Part shown: positions 36,070 to 44,390 of the stretch, piece by piece
Numbering within the stretch: the stretch's first letter is position 1
Layout: each line of letters opens with the position of its first letter
Origin: an uncultured Lachnospira sp.
GTDB taxonomy: Bacteria > Bacillota > Clostridia > Lachnospirales > Lachnospiraceae
Direction: 5' to 3'
Assembly (NCBI GenBank): GCA_910587485.1
Contig: CAJUKN010000004.1
Span: forward strand, 124,001 to 188,000
Length of the DNA: 64,000 nt
Program-made: the position numbers and the translations under genes
Notes under the pieces: model-generated
Seen by the model: only the letters and a program-made list of their open reading frames with translations
Database searches by the model: none
Told to the model about the DNA's origin: nothing

Positions 36070-37329
36070 TTAAATATCTTCTTCTTTTCTTCTAAGTATA
36101 TCATAATCATTTAATTCCATTCCAACATCAATATATAATTGCTGCTTTGGATGTGGTGCGCTTTCCATAGCAATGCCCTTTTCATCAACAATTTTCCTTA
36201 CGGTTACTGTTAAATTTTCACCATTTGTTCTCATCACTTCTATTTCTTCACCAACGCTAAATTTATTACGCTGTTCAATATGATACAAGCCTTCACTATT
36301 TTTTCCATCAACAATCCCCAAATAAGTATACTCCTTAATATAGGTGTTTGTATCATAAATCTGTGTATTTTCATTTGGCTTTCCAAAAAAGAAACCTGTT
36401 GTATATTGTCTGTAGGTACATTTTCTAATCTCCGACTTATAAAAATCAAGATTACTCCTATACAAGTCTTCACTTTTAAGGAAGTCTTCGATAGCCATCT
36501 TATAAGTTCTGGCAACTGTAGCTACATAAAGAGCAGTCTTCATTCGACCTTCAATTTTAAAGCTGTCAATTCCTGCCTTGATTAACTCAGGGATATGTTC
36601 TATCATACACAAATCTTTTGAGTTAAAAATATATGTCCCTCTCTCGTTTTCATAAATTGGCATATATTCTCCCGGTCTTTGTTCCTCGACAACTGCATAT
36701 TTCCACCTGCAAGGGTGCGTACATGCGCCTCTGTTGGCATCTTGACCAGCCATAAAACTGCTCAGCAGACATCTTCCAGAATACGATATACACATCGCTC
36801 CATGTATAAATGTCTCTATTTCCATCTTCTCATCAATATGTTCTCGAATTTGCCTAATCTCTTCAAGGGAAAGTTCTCTTGCAGTCACTACCCTTCTTGC
36901 ACCTTGTTCCCACCAAAATTGATACGTCATATAATTGGTATTGTTTGCCTGTGTGCTAATATGAATATCCACTTCTGGCCATACTTTTTTTGCAATTTTA
37001 AACATACCCGGGTCTGAAATAATCAGTGCATCAGGCACTGCCTTCTTTAATTCTTCAAAATAAATGCCTGCCCCCTCTAAATCATAATTATGCGCAAGTA
37101 TATTTGCAGTAACATAAACTTTGCACTGATATTGATGGGCAAATTTTACCCCTTCACATATATCATTTAATGTAAAATTTTTTGCCTTTGCCCGCAATCC
37201 AAATGCCTCGCCGCCAATATACACTGCATCAGCACCATACATGACAGCAACTTTTAACACCTCAAGATTGCTTGCTGGAACTAACAACTCAATCTTTCTG
37301 CCATTATATACATGTTCTGCTCTATTCAT
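36070..37329 (-). CDS. U32 family peptidase / RNA hydroxylase-type protein
   Basis: The 419-residue protein belongs to the U32 family, whose members include collagenase-like peptidases and the tRNA/rRNA hydroxylation proteins TrhP and RlhA. The signature ETFIHGAMCISYSGRCLLS (with its conserved cysteines) is present, after a TIM-barrel start ELLVPASNLEVLKVA. Additional cysteines (GACTHPCRWKY) are typical. It lies downstream of an O-methyltransferase gene, like Bacillus yrrM-yrrN-yrrO, where the homologues were linked to tRNA wobble uridine modification. Function in tRNA modification is therefore the better guess. Confidence 0.85.
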   Translation of the reverse strand: MNRAEHVYNGRKIELLVPASNLEVLKVAVMYGADAVYIGGEAFGLRAKAKNFTLNDICEGVKFAHQYQCKVYVTANILAHNYDLEGAGIYFEELKKAVPDALIISDPGMFKIAKKVWPEVDIHISTQANNTNYMTYQFWWEQGARRVVTARELSLEEIRQIREHIDEKMEIETFIHGAMCISYSGRCLLSSFMAGQDANRGACTHPCRWKYAVVEEQRPGEYMPIYENERGTYIFNSKDLCMIEHIPELIKAGIDSFKIEGRMKTALYVATVARTYKMAIEDFLKSEDLYRSNLDFYKSEIRKCTYRQYTTGFFFGKPNENTQIYDTNTYIKEYTYLGIVDGKNSEGLYHIEQRNKFSVGEEIEVMRTNGENLTVTVRKIVDEKGIAMESAPHPKQQLYIDVGMELNDYDILRRKEEDI

Positions 37330-37420
37330 AACCTAATAACAAGCACAAAATACTGCCTTTAACAGCAGAACGTGCTATACCCCTTTCTTACCTTATAGGA
37401 AAGTTTAATCATTGTAAAAA

Positions 37421-38062
37421 TTATTGTTTCACACTTAATGTAATTCCATCACCTATTGGAACAATTGATGTTACAACTTCTTTTGAATGTGTAAGCATAT
37501 ATAAATATTCTCTCATTCGCTCATGGATGGTTCTATTTCTTCTAGTAATGCTATATTTTGATTGTATAATTTCACCTTCTTGCAGTACATTATCCGAAAT
37601 CAACAAACCACCTTTTGGCATCTTTTTTATAATTTCTGTAAAATAATAGAGATACTGTCCCTTTGCTGCATCGATGAAAACAAAATCATATTCTTCATTT
37701 AATGTTTTAAGAACGTCCATTGCATCACCCTCAATCAGTGTGATAACTTCTTCTTTGCCTGCTCTTTTAAAATTATTTCTGGCAACAGGTATTCTTTTAT
37801 CATAATTTTCAATGGTAGTGATGGTGCAATGCTTTGGCATATGTTCACTCATAAGAATAGATGAGTAACCTACTGCTGTTCCAACTTCAAGTATTTTTGA
37901 AGGCTGTTTTAATGCTAAAAGGACTTTTAGTAGATTCCCCATCTCTTTTCTAATAATAGGCACATTATCAGCTAATGCCTCTTTTTCAATCAAATTACAT
38001 ATATCTGAATTACCCATGTCTAACGAATTGATATAAGACACAATTCTTGGTTCTACTATCAT
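37421..38062 (-). CDS. SAM-dependent O-methyltransferase (YrrM/TrmR-like)
   Basis: The 213-residue protein is a class I methyltransferase of the O-methyltransferase family 3. Motif I is ILEVGTAVGYSSILM (SAM binding), followed by ITTIENYDKRI and the acidic FVFIDAAKGQYLYY. In Bacillus the homologue YrrM (TrmR) methylates 5-hydroxyuridine in tRNA, and its gene is next to U32 genes, as here. That context supports a tRNA role. It is 15 bases downstream of the MltG-like gene. Confidence 0.85.
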   Translation of the reverse strand: MIVEPRIVSYINSLDMGNSDICNLIEKEALADNVPIIRKEMGNLLKVLLALKQPSKILEVGTAVGYSSILMSEHMPKHCTITTIENYDKRIPVARNNFKRAGKEEVITLIEGDAMDVLKTLNEEYDFVFIDAAKGQYLYYFTEIIKKMPKGGLLISDNVLQEGEIIQSKYSITRRNRTIHERMREYLYMLTHSKEVVTSIVPIGDGITLSVKQ

Positions 38063-38077
38063 ATCTTATCATTCCTA

Positions 38078-38458
38078 TTATTCATTTTCTTCTGAAGCTT
38101 CTGAACACATTATTTGAAACATCTCTGAAGGTTTCATTCCCGTATTCAAATTGTATGTTCCACCTACAAATTTATCTTTATAGTCGGACAGTATAATCTG
38201 AAAATATATGATTTGCTCATCTTCAGCAAGTCCTAAATTATAAAGCTGTTTTGCAAGCGCTTTAGGTGCCACTTTATCCTCAATCGTAATCTCAACTTCT
38301 CTGGCATTTTCTGATGTACTTACAGCCTTTTCATCAAATATATTGCGACCAAAAGAATAGCCTGTCGTTGCCACAGAAAATATAATCCATGTTCCCAACA
38401 CAATAATAACTGCATTGAGTGATATTGACACAATCATTCTTACACTCTTGTTATTCAT
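38078..38458 (-). CDS. Shortened MltG (YceG)-like protein lacking the catalytic domain
   Basis: The 126-residue protein has an N-terminal membrane helix (about 10-30) and one small domain resembling the LysM-like part of MltG: VEITIEDKVAPKALAKQLYN, then GGTYNLNTGMKPSEMFQIM. Full MltG (about 340 residues) carries a further transglycosylase domain with a catalytic glutamate, which is absent. Its position upstream of the yrrM-type methyltransferase corresponds to Bacillus yrrL (mltG). It may be an inactive adaptor or a decayed gene kept in frame; it has an ordinary start and stop. Confidence 0.7.
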   Translation of the reverse strand: MNNKSVRMIVSISLNAVIIVLGTWIIFSVATTGYSFGRNIFDEKAVSTSENAREVEITIEDKVAPKALAKQLYNLGLAEDEQIIYFQIILSDYKDKFVGGTYNLNTGMKPSEMFQIMCSEASEENE

Positions 38459-38481
38459 AACTCTTTATTTCCTTCTGTCCA

Positions 38482-38826
38482 TCAATCCTTTAGAAAGTCC
38501 ATATCAAAATCAAGACAGCCAAAAAGTGATATACAAATCTCTTGCATCATACGACATAGACACATTTCAGCAGACAAATATCGGTCTACTTGAGGCTGTC
38601 TGCGTACATCTTTAAATCGTTCATTAAGATTTAATGTCTCATTGATAACATCACCAGTCTCATCCGAATACTGATACATAAAATTTAACTTTCTAAACTC
38701 ATCTACAGCTCTCTTTAAATCGGGCTGTCTTTTCATATAATCTTCAAGGGACTTATATTCTTTATACTCTGGACTTTCCAATATAGCAATTTTTAATTGT
38801 TCTGTAAGTTCCTCTACTCTGTTCAT
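38482..38826 (-). CDS. YlbF family protein (RNase/degradosome regulator type)
   Basis: This 114-residue alpha-helical protein starts MNRVEELTEQLKIAILESPEYKEY and contains DYMKRQPDLKRAVDEFRKLN, the YlbF/YmcA pattern. In Bacillus, YlbF-YmcA-YaaT form a complex that alters RNase Y activity. It directly follows RNase J here, which fits an RNA-decay link. A longer in-frame start at 38862 is rejected because AAAGGA precedes 38826 and the extra residues are not family-like. Confidence 0.85.
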   Translation of the reverse strand: MNRVEELTEQLKIAILESPEYKEYKSLEDYMKRQPDLKRAVDEFRKLNFMYQYSDETGDVINETLNLNERFKDVRRQPQVDRYLSAEMCLCRMMQEICISLFGCLDFDMDFLKD

Positions 38827-38875
38827 AACATTCCTTTCATCAATGAATACCAAACAACACATTATAAATTATCTA

Positions 38876-40546
38876 TTATAATTGTGTCTCCATAATAATT
38901 GGAAGAATCACTGGATTTCTCTTCATCTTCTTCCATAAATATTCACTTAAATCATCTCTAATTGTATTTTTAATTTTGCTCCAATCGCTAATATTTTTGT
39001 CCATACACAGTTGCACAGAATCCTCCACAATAGCTTTTGCCTCATCAAGCAATTCTTCAGCCTCTCTTACATAAACAAATCCTCTTGTCACAATATCGGG
39101 TCCTGCAACAAGTTGTCCACTATACTTTTCTAATGTCAAAACAACAATAATAATTCCATTTTCAGCAAGATTTTGCCTATCTCTTAGAACAATATTGCCC
39201 ACATCGCCAACACCAAGTCCATCTACAAGAATGGAGCCTGTAGGAACTTTATCTGTAATTTCACCTTTATCTTGTGATAGTTGTATCACATCTCCAGATT
39301 TGGCTATAATAACATTTTCTTTATCATAACCCAAAGACATAACAATTTCTTTTTGAGCCACTAAATGTCGATACTCACCATGCACTGGTATTGCATATTT
39401 TGGTTTGGTAAGCGCATAGACAAGTTTAATTTCCTCCTGACATGCATGTCCCGAAACATGGGTGTCTTGAAAGATTACTTTAGCTCCTTTCATACCAAGC
39501 TCGTTAATCACTTTGGCAACTGATTTTTCATTGCCCGGTATTGGCGTAGACGAAAATACAACAGTATCACCCGGCATAATGGATACCTTTCGGTGAAGAT
39601 TTGCCGCCATTCTTGAAAGAGCTGCCATGGATTCACCTTGACTGCCAGTTGTAATAAGAACAATCTGTTCTGGTGTGTAATCCTTCATAGCCTCTGTATC
39701 TATCAGTACACCTTCAGGAATTTTGAGGTATTCGAGGTTTTCAGCAACCTCAATAATATTTACCATACTGCGTCCTTCAACACACACTTTTCTTCCATAT
39801 GCCACTGCTGAATTAATAATCTGTTGAACTCTATCCACATTAGAAGCAAATGTCGCAATGATTAATCGACTATTTTTATTATCAGAAAAAATCTTGTCAA
39901 ATGTTGCTCCTACCGTCCTTTCAGACATCGTAAAACCAGCCCTCAACGCATTTGTACTGTCACACATAAGGGCAAGAACACCTTTTCTTCCCAGCTCACC
40001 AAATCGTTGAAGGTCTATTGGCTCCCCATATACTGGTGTATAATCCACTTTAAAATCGCCCGTGTGCATAACAATTCCTGCGGGTGTAAATATTGCCAAT
40101 GCAGCAGCATCGGCAATACTGTGATTTGTTCTTATAAATTCTACGCGCATCTGTCCTAAGTTAATAGATTGTCCATACTTTACAACCTTACGCTTTACGG
40201 TCTTAAGCATACCATGTTCTTTTAACTTAGACTCTATCAGTCCCATTGTCAGCTTTGTTGCATAAATTGGTACATTAATCTCTTTAAACACATATGGAAT
40301 AGCTCCTATATGGTCTTCATGACCATGTGTTATTACAAATCCTTTTACTTTTTCTATATTTTCTTTTAGAAAAGTAATATCTGGAATAACAAGGTCTATT
40401 CCTAACATCTCCTCCTCTGGGAATGATAAACCGCAATCAATAACGACAATATTATCATCATATTGAACTGCTGTAATATTCATTCCAATCTGTTCAAGAC
40501 CTCCCAATGGAATAATCTTAACACAATCGTTATTGCTATTCTTCAT
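38876..40546 (-). CDS. rnjA: Ribonuclease J
   Basis: RNase J is a metallo-beta-lactamase/beta-CASP ribonuclease with 5'-3' exo and endo activity. The metal motif HGHEDHIG is near residue 75 and a second metal cluster lies in THSIADAAALAI and GHACQEEIKLV. The beta-CASP region includes GSQGESMAALSRMA. The start at 40546 is chosen because AAAGGA is five bases upstream; the ATG two codons earlier touches it. At 556 residues it is full length. It is followed by ylbF. RnjA versus RnjB cannot be separated without other genes. Confidence 0.96.
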   Translation of the reverse strand: MKNSNNDCVKIIPLGGLEQIGMNITAVQYDDNIVVIDCGLSFPEEEMLGIDLVIPDITFLKENIEKVKGFVITHGHEDHIGAIPYVFKEINVPIYATKLTMGLIESKLKEHGMLKTVKRKVVKYGQSINLGQMRVEFIRTNHSIADAAALAIFTPAGIVMHTGDFKVDYTPVYGEPIDLQRFGELGRKGVLALMCDSTNALRAGFTMSERTVGATFDKIFSDNKNSRLIIATFASNVDRVQQIINSAVAYGRKVCVEGRSMVNIIEVAENLEYLKIPEGVLIDTEAMKDYTPEQIVLITTGSQGESMAALSRMAANLHRKVSIMPGDTVVFSSTPIPGNEKSVAKVINELGMKGAKVIFQDTHVSGHACQEEIKLVYALTKPKYAIPVHGEYRHLVAQKEIVMSLGYDKENVIIAKSGDVIQLSQDKGEITDKVPTGSILVDGLGVGDVGNIVLRDRQNLAENGIIIVVLTLEKYSGQLVAGPDIVTRGFVYVREAEELLDEAKAIVEDSVQLCMDKNISDWSKIKNTIRDDLSEYLWKKMKRNPVILPIIMETQL

Positions 40547-40647
40547 ACCCATCCTTTCATGTCATAAGCAACTTAACAACTGCTTATTTTTATTTTATAT
40601 TATAAATACATAGCGCAAAAATACTCTATTTATTTTATTAAAATTTT

Positions 40648-40899
40648 TTATACTTCCGAATCTTCTAATAACTCTTCAAATATTTTCCCTATGCTATCTA
40701 GTTCTTCATCACTCTCAACAAACTCATAAACTGCTTCTTTATCTTCTTCCTTTGATAAATCTTTTAATATATAACAATCTGTCTCATCATTTTCTGATTC
40801 TGCCACCAACAGATAATGAATACCATTAATTTTCGTTTCCTCTAATACAAAAAACGCAAGTATCTCCCCATCGTCTGAAGTAAATTCCAAACTTTTCAT
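40648..40899 (-). CDS. DUF1292 protein (YrzB-like)
   Basis: This 83-residue acidic protein belongs to DUF1292: MKSLEFTSDDGEILAFFVLEE, then INGIHYLLVAESENDETDCYILK. No enzyme motif is seen and the function is unknown. GAGG lies six bases before the ATG at 40899. The order IreB-like, RuvX, YrzB is conserved in many Firmicutes (yrzL-yrrK-yrzB). Confidence 0.85.
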   Translation of the reverse strand: MKSLEFTSDDGEILAFFVLEETKINGIHYLLVAESENDETDCYILKDLSKEEDKEAVYEFVESDEELDSIGKIFEELLEDSEV

Positions 40900-40934
40900 A
40901 ATTTTCCTCATTTCTACGCTGCTTTATTGCACAA

Positions 40935-40974
40935 AATAGAATCCTCGCAAAGCACGGATTCTATGGTTTTCAAT
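40935..40974. repeat. Hairpin element copy 1, upstream of yrzB
   Basis: ATAGAATCC (40936-40944) and GGATTCTAT (40956-40964) form a perfect nine-base stem with an 11-base loop, and TTTTCAA follows. On the minus strand it is followed by TTTTG, so it may end ruvX transcription. It resembles the element at 62938-62968 over 39 bases (about 29 identical). Confidence 0.6.
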
Positions 40975-40975
40975 C

Positions 40976-41413
40976 TTACTTCTCTTTACTCTGATTTGCC
41001 AAATAATCCAAATATCCTTGCAGAATAAAAACAGCCGCAATCTTATCGATTACCGCCTTCCTTTGTTCTCTTCTTACACCACTTTCTATTAGTACATTGT
41101 TTGCAGAAACGGTACTTAACCGCTCATCCCACATAACAACTTCAATACCTGTTCTTTGTTCAAGCCTTGCAGCAAACTCCTTGCAAGCTTCAGCTCTTTC
41201 TCCTATTGTATTATTCATATTTTTAGGAAGTCCAACAACAATCTTTGTAGCGTCATACTCTTTAATCAGTTCCTCAATTCTTGCCAACGTCTTTCTTAAC
41301 TTGTTTTCTTCCTTCCTTGTTATTGTCTCTAATCCTTGTGCAGTTATTCCAAGCGCATCGCTAACTGCAACACCAACCGTCTTTGTGCCATAATCCAATC
41401 CAATAATTCTCAT
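40976..41413 (-). CDS. ruvX: RuvX/YqgF Holliday-junction resolvase-like protein
   Basis: The 145-residue RNase H-like fold protein starts [20 protein letters not shown]. It retains Asp and Glu candidates for metal binding in [19 protein letters not shown] and in [11 protein letters not shown]. In bacteria the family is tied to rRNA/pre-16S 5'-end processing (YqgF) and proposed Holliday-junction activity. It lies between the IreB-like gene, whose stop is one base before its ATG, and yrzB. Confidence 0.94.
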   Translation of the reverse strand: MRIIGLDYGTKTVGVAVSDALGITAQGLETITRKEENKLRKTLARIEELIKEYDATKIVVGLPKNMNNTIGERAEACKEFAARLEQRTGIEVVMWDERLSTVSANNVLIESGVRREQRKAVIDKIAAVFILQGYLDYLANQSKEK

Positions 41414-41671
41414 CTACAAACCTTTTCCTTCAATAAAGTACTTTAAGACTTCCTCTACCAGCTCGTCTCTCTCGACTTTCATAATAAGGCTTCTGGCATT
41501 ATTATGACTGGTGATATAAGTTGGGTCACCAGACATAATATAGCCAACTATTTGATTTACCGGATTGTATCCTTTTTCTTTTAATGCAAGGTACACCTGT
41601 TCTAAAATTTTTTCAACAGATATAACCTTCTCTGGCTGTGTCTTAAAAAATTGTGTATTATTATCTGCCAT
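41414..41671 (-). CDS. IreB family (UPF0297) regulatory phosphoprotein
   Basis: The 85-residue protein ([21 protein letters not shown] start) matches UPF0297, whose member IreB in Enterococcus is a substrate of the PASTA kinase IreK and controls cephalosporin tolerance. Conserved segments include [21 protein letters not shown] and [12 protein letters not shown]. The upstream in-frame GTG at 41680 lies in the ribosome-binding stretch and was not used. In most Firmicutes alaS precedes it; here a DUF4956 gene lies upstream instead. Confidence 0.92.
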   Translation of the reverse strand: MADNNTQFFKTQPEKVISVEKILEQVYLALKEKGYNPVNQIVGYIMSGDPTYITSHNNARSLIMKVERDELVEEVLKYFIEGKGL

Positions 41672-41758
41672 AATCCCCACGTCCTTTTTGTATATGGTAT
41701 CATATTACATTAATTTTTTCAATAAGACAAGTCTTTTATCATAATAAAATTCAGATTT

Positions 41759-42448
41759 TTAATTTAAAATACTCGCATCAACTTCTGCGATGCCTAATAT
41801 AATATTAAAATTTCCATTTCTCATTCTCAATTCATCCATAAATGCTTTTTCATTCACATCTTTTTTCATATACACTTGATATGTAAGTTCATACATTGTT
41901 CCCATATTGGTTGTTTTTACTTTTATCAACTGTGATTTTGTTGTATATTTTTCAAGCAAATCATCAAATACATGATTAAAATTTAAATTTTCAGGAATCG
42001 TTATCTTTAACTGCCTATTTTCTGAGGAATGGTCTGCAAAATGGATAAAATTTAATAAAACCAATAAAAGTAATATTACAACAACAAATACTGCTGCAAA
42101 TAAAACATAGCCAAGACCACATGCAAGACCGCTTGCCATTGCAAAAAACACAATTGCTATATCTTTGGCATTGCCCGGCGCACTTCTAAAACGTACCAGT
42201 GCAAATGCGCCAGCCATTGAAAATGCGCGCGCTACATTGCTTCCAATCAACAAAATAACAACGGACACAATAACAGGCAATATTACAAGCCCTATAATAA
42301 AATTTTTTCCATACCCTTCCTTTTTACACAGGTACATATATACAATTCCGATAATAAGTCCCAAAATAATTGCCGTTCCAACACTTAACATTGTAAAACC
42401 GATATGGATTGTATTATCTGCTGTAGTGGTAAAAATGGATTCAAACAT
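41759..42448 (-). CDS. DUF4956 membrane protein (VTC partner)
   Basis: The 229-residue protein has about four membrane helices (about 20-40, 48-68, 100-120, 122-142) and a cytoplasmic C-terminal domain (about 150-229). The core AFSMAGAFALVRFRSAPGNAKD is characteristic of DUF4956. Members are commonly encoded next to VTC-domain polyphosphate polymerases, as here. AGGAAG upstream supports the ATG at 42448, which lies inside the previous gene. A role in polyphosphate translocation or handling is inferred from this association only. Confidence 0.85.
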   Translation of the reverse strand: MFESIFTTTADNTIHIGFTMLSVGTAIILGLIIGIVYMYLCKKEGYGKNFIIGLVILPVIVSVVILLIGSNVARAFSMAGAFALVRFRSAPGNAKDIAIVFFAMASGLACGLGYVLFAAVFVVVILLLLVLLNFIHFADHSSENRQLKITIPENLNFNHVFDDLLEKYTTKSQLIKVKTTNMGTMYELTYQVYMKKDVNEKAFMDELRMRNGNFNIILGIAEVDASILN

Positions 42449-43209
42449 ATTTCTTCTTCCTTTCGACTTTTACTAAAATAACCATTATTTTTTATAATAT
42501 ATTTTTTATATTCGGTTCCATATTTTGAAAATGAAATGGGATAAATATTTAAACTGGACATAATCTGAGCAAACCATAATGGAACTGCCCTATTTATTTT
42601 AATTTCCATAAGATACATATTTTCAGACAAAAGCAGTTGTCCAAAACTTCCGTATTCAAGTCTAATATCTTCCCTTCTTGTCATTATATTAGTATCAAAT
42701 GTTATTCTAAAATCCCCATCATTTTTTTCAAAATATGCCAATCTATCATAGGATAAATATACTTTTGGAACAACTTTATAAAAATTTTTATAATAATCAA
42801 TTTCACCGAGCAATTGATTATTAATTTTACAATTATTTTGAGCAATATAACTTGCTGATACAGTTCCGCTCAAATAACGATATGCATCCTTTAATTGCAT
42901 CTGTGTCCTTCTTTTATAGACAATGCCATCATATTTTTTCTTTATTTCTACAAAAACATAGTCTTCAACAGATGGAACACCATAACTTCTAATTCTCAAT
43001 TTTTCTTTATACATCGGCTTATCAATACAAGTCCGAATAATATCGTTATTAACGGTATCATAATAGATATTACTTATCTTATAAAATTGTCCCTGTTTAT
43101 TATAGGTATCCATCACCATATAATTACTTATTTTATCAAGCATTGTCTCATATTGTTCTTGATTTAATAAATACTTTTTTTCACACCTGTTAAATACTTC
43201 AATTGCCAT
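42385..43209 (-). CDS. VTC-domain polyphosphate polymerase
   Basis: The 274-residue protein has the tunnel-fold VTC motifs: FNRCEKKYLLN, SNIYYDTVNND, EKLRIRSYG and VFVEIKKKYDGIVYKRR, plus YDRLAYFEKNDGDFRITFDTN and YLMEIKIN at the end of the barrel. Basic and acidic residues match those that bind ATP and metals in VTC4-type polymerases, which make polyphosphate from ATP. It starts at 43209 with AGGAG four bases upstream. Its last 64 bases overlap the start of the DUF4956 gene. No SPX domain is present, as usual for bacterial members. Confidence 0.86.
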   Translation of the reverse strand: MAIEVFNRCEKKYLLNQEQYETMLDKISNYMVMDTYNKQGQFYKISNIYYDTVNNDIIRTCIDKPMYKEKLRIRSYGVPSVEDYVFVEIKKKYDGIVYKRRTQMQLKDAYRYLSGTVSASYIAQNNCKINNQLLGEIDYYKNFYKVVPKVYLSYDRLAYFEKNDGDFRITFDTNIMTRREDIRLEYGSFGQLLLSENMYLMEIKINRAVPLWFAQIMSSLNIYPISFSKYGTEYKKYIIKNNGYFSKSRKEEEICLNPFLPLQQIIQSISVLQC

Positions 43210-43350
43210 AATTCTCCTTTCTTTTAACAATATTTTCCATTTTTTGTTATTTTACATATTTAGCAAGCATGTAGGCTGCTACCTATATATCTTTTCTCTT
43301 GCAGTCTTAGAATATCGAGAAAATGTGTTTAAATTATGTATAAAATGCGT

Positions 43351-43382
43351 AAAAAAAGTGACCAATTATTTCCATTGGTCAC
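43351..43382 (-). terminator. Terminator downstream of mscS
   Basis: GTGACCAAT/ATTGGTCAC is a perfect nine-base stem (43358-43366, 43374-43382) with a seven-base loop, followed by seven T on the minus strand. It lies about 105 bases after the mscS stop. On the plus strand it has a weaker T-rich tail, so it may work in both directions. The rest of the 278-base gap is AT-rich. Confidence 0.85.
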
Positions 43383-43487
43383 CTTTCGTTTTATTTCATT
43401 AAAAAATCTGTCACTTTGTCAAAACAGATATTTGCAATATGCTATGCTACCTGCTATATCTGTTTTTTATTTACAAATAGATTGCCT

Positions 43488-44387
43488 TTATTTTGCTTCC
43501 GATTTCATATATACATCAATTTGATGAAACGGAATTTCAATACCATTCTTGTCCAATTCTATTTTATATTTTTCTAAAAATAAAAACCTTGTATCCCAGT
43601 AATCCTCATATTTCACCCAACATCTTGTCTCTAATGTCACACAGTTGTCGTCAAGTGATTTTACAATTACTTGAATATCTTTTTCTTTGTCCACAGCAGG
43701 ATAACATCTCATAATAGATTCTAATATCTGTTTGGATTTTGATATATCACTGCCATAGGCAATGCCAATTTCTATATCCAACCTTCTTATACCTGCTGCT
43801 CCAACATTAGTAATATTAGAATTTGCCAATGAACCATTTGGCATCATAATAATTTTATTGTCCGCTGTCTTTAATTTGGTATAGAGCATATCAATAGATA
43901 CAACGGTTCCCTCACAGCCATTGGACAGCACATAATCACCAATTGTAAACGGCTTAAAAAGCATAATTAAAATGCCGCCTGCAAGGTTTGACAGACTCCC
44001 CTGCAAAGACATACTAAGCGCAAGTGCTGCTGAACCAAAAACAGCAATAATAGAAGCTGTCTGTATTCCCAGTATGTCTAGTATCGCTGTAAGAATAATT
44101 GCATAGGACACCATTCTTAAAATAGAGGATATAAACTTGATGACCCCTATATCAAAATCACCTTTGCTTAATGCTTTATCACTTATCTTTAACAGTAATT
44201 TAACAAGATACTTTCCTATTTTCCACACTAGCAAAGATAAGACCAATTTAAAAATAAAATTAAGTCCCCAATTTGCAATATCACCAATCAATTTATGGAT
44301 ATTTTCTGAAGAAAACAGAGAGCTTGTCTCTTCCACTGTATTCATTACATTTTCAATCGTTGTTTCCAGCAATACATTTTGAACCAT
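43488..44387 (-). CDS. mscS: Small-conductance mechanosensitive channel (MscS family)
   Basis: The 299-residue protein has an N-terminal part with helices at about 40-65, 85-108 and 110-135, then the MscS pore helix with the Gly/Ala repeat (GSAALALSMSLQGSLSNLAGGIL). The beta domain has FTIGDYV and GTVVSIDMLYTKLKTADNKIIMMPNG, abbreviated to its core PNGSLANSNITN. It starts three bases after the stop of the branching-enzyme-like gene, so the two are clearly one operon. It should open on osmotic downshock. Confidence 0.94.
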   Translation of the reverse strand: MVQNVLLETTIENVMNTVEETSSLFSSENIHKLIGDIANWGLNFIFKLVLSLLVWKIGKYLVKLLLKISDKALSKGDFDIGVIKFISSILRMVSYAIILTAILDILGIQTASIIAVFGSAALALSMSLQGSLSNLAGGILIMLFKPFTIGDYVLSNGCEGTVVSIDMLYTKLKTADNKIIMMPNGSLANSNITNVGAAGIRRLDIEIGIAYGSDISKSKQILESIMRCYPAVDKEKDIQVIVKSLDDNCVTLETRCWVKYEDYWDTRFLFLEKYKIELDKNGIEIPFHQIDVYMKSEAK

Positions 44388-44390
44388 ATT

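Noticed and set aside
37330..37420. AGCAC...GTGCT hairpin between the methyltransferase and U32 genes as a terminator
   Set aside because: The stem is interrupted and not followed by a T-run in the coding direction; the genes probably remain co-transcribed.
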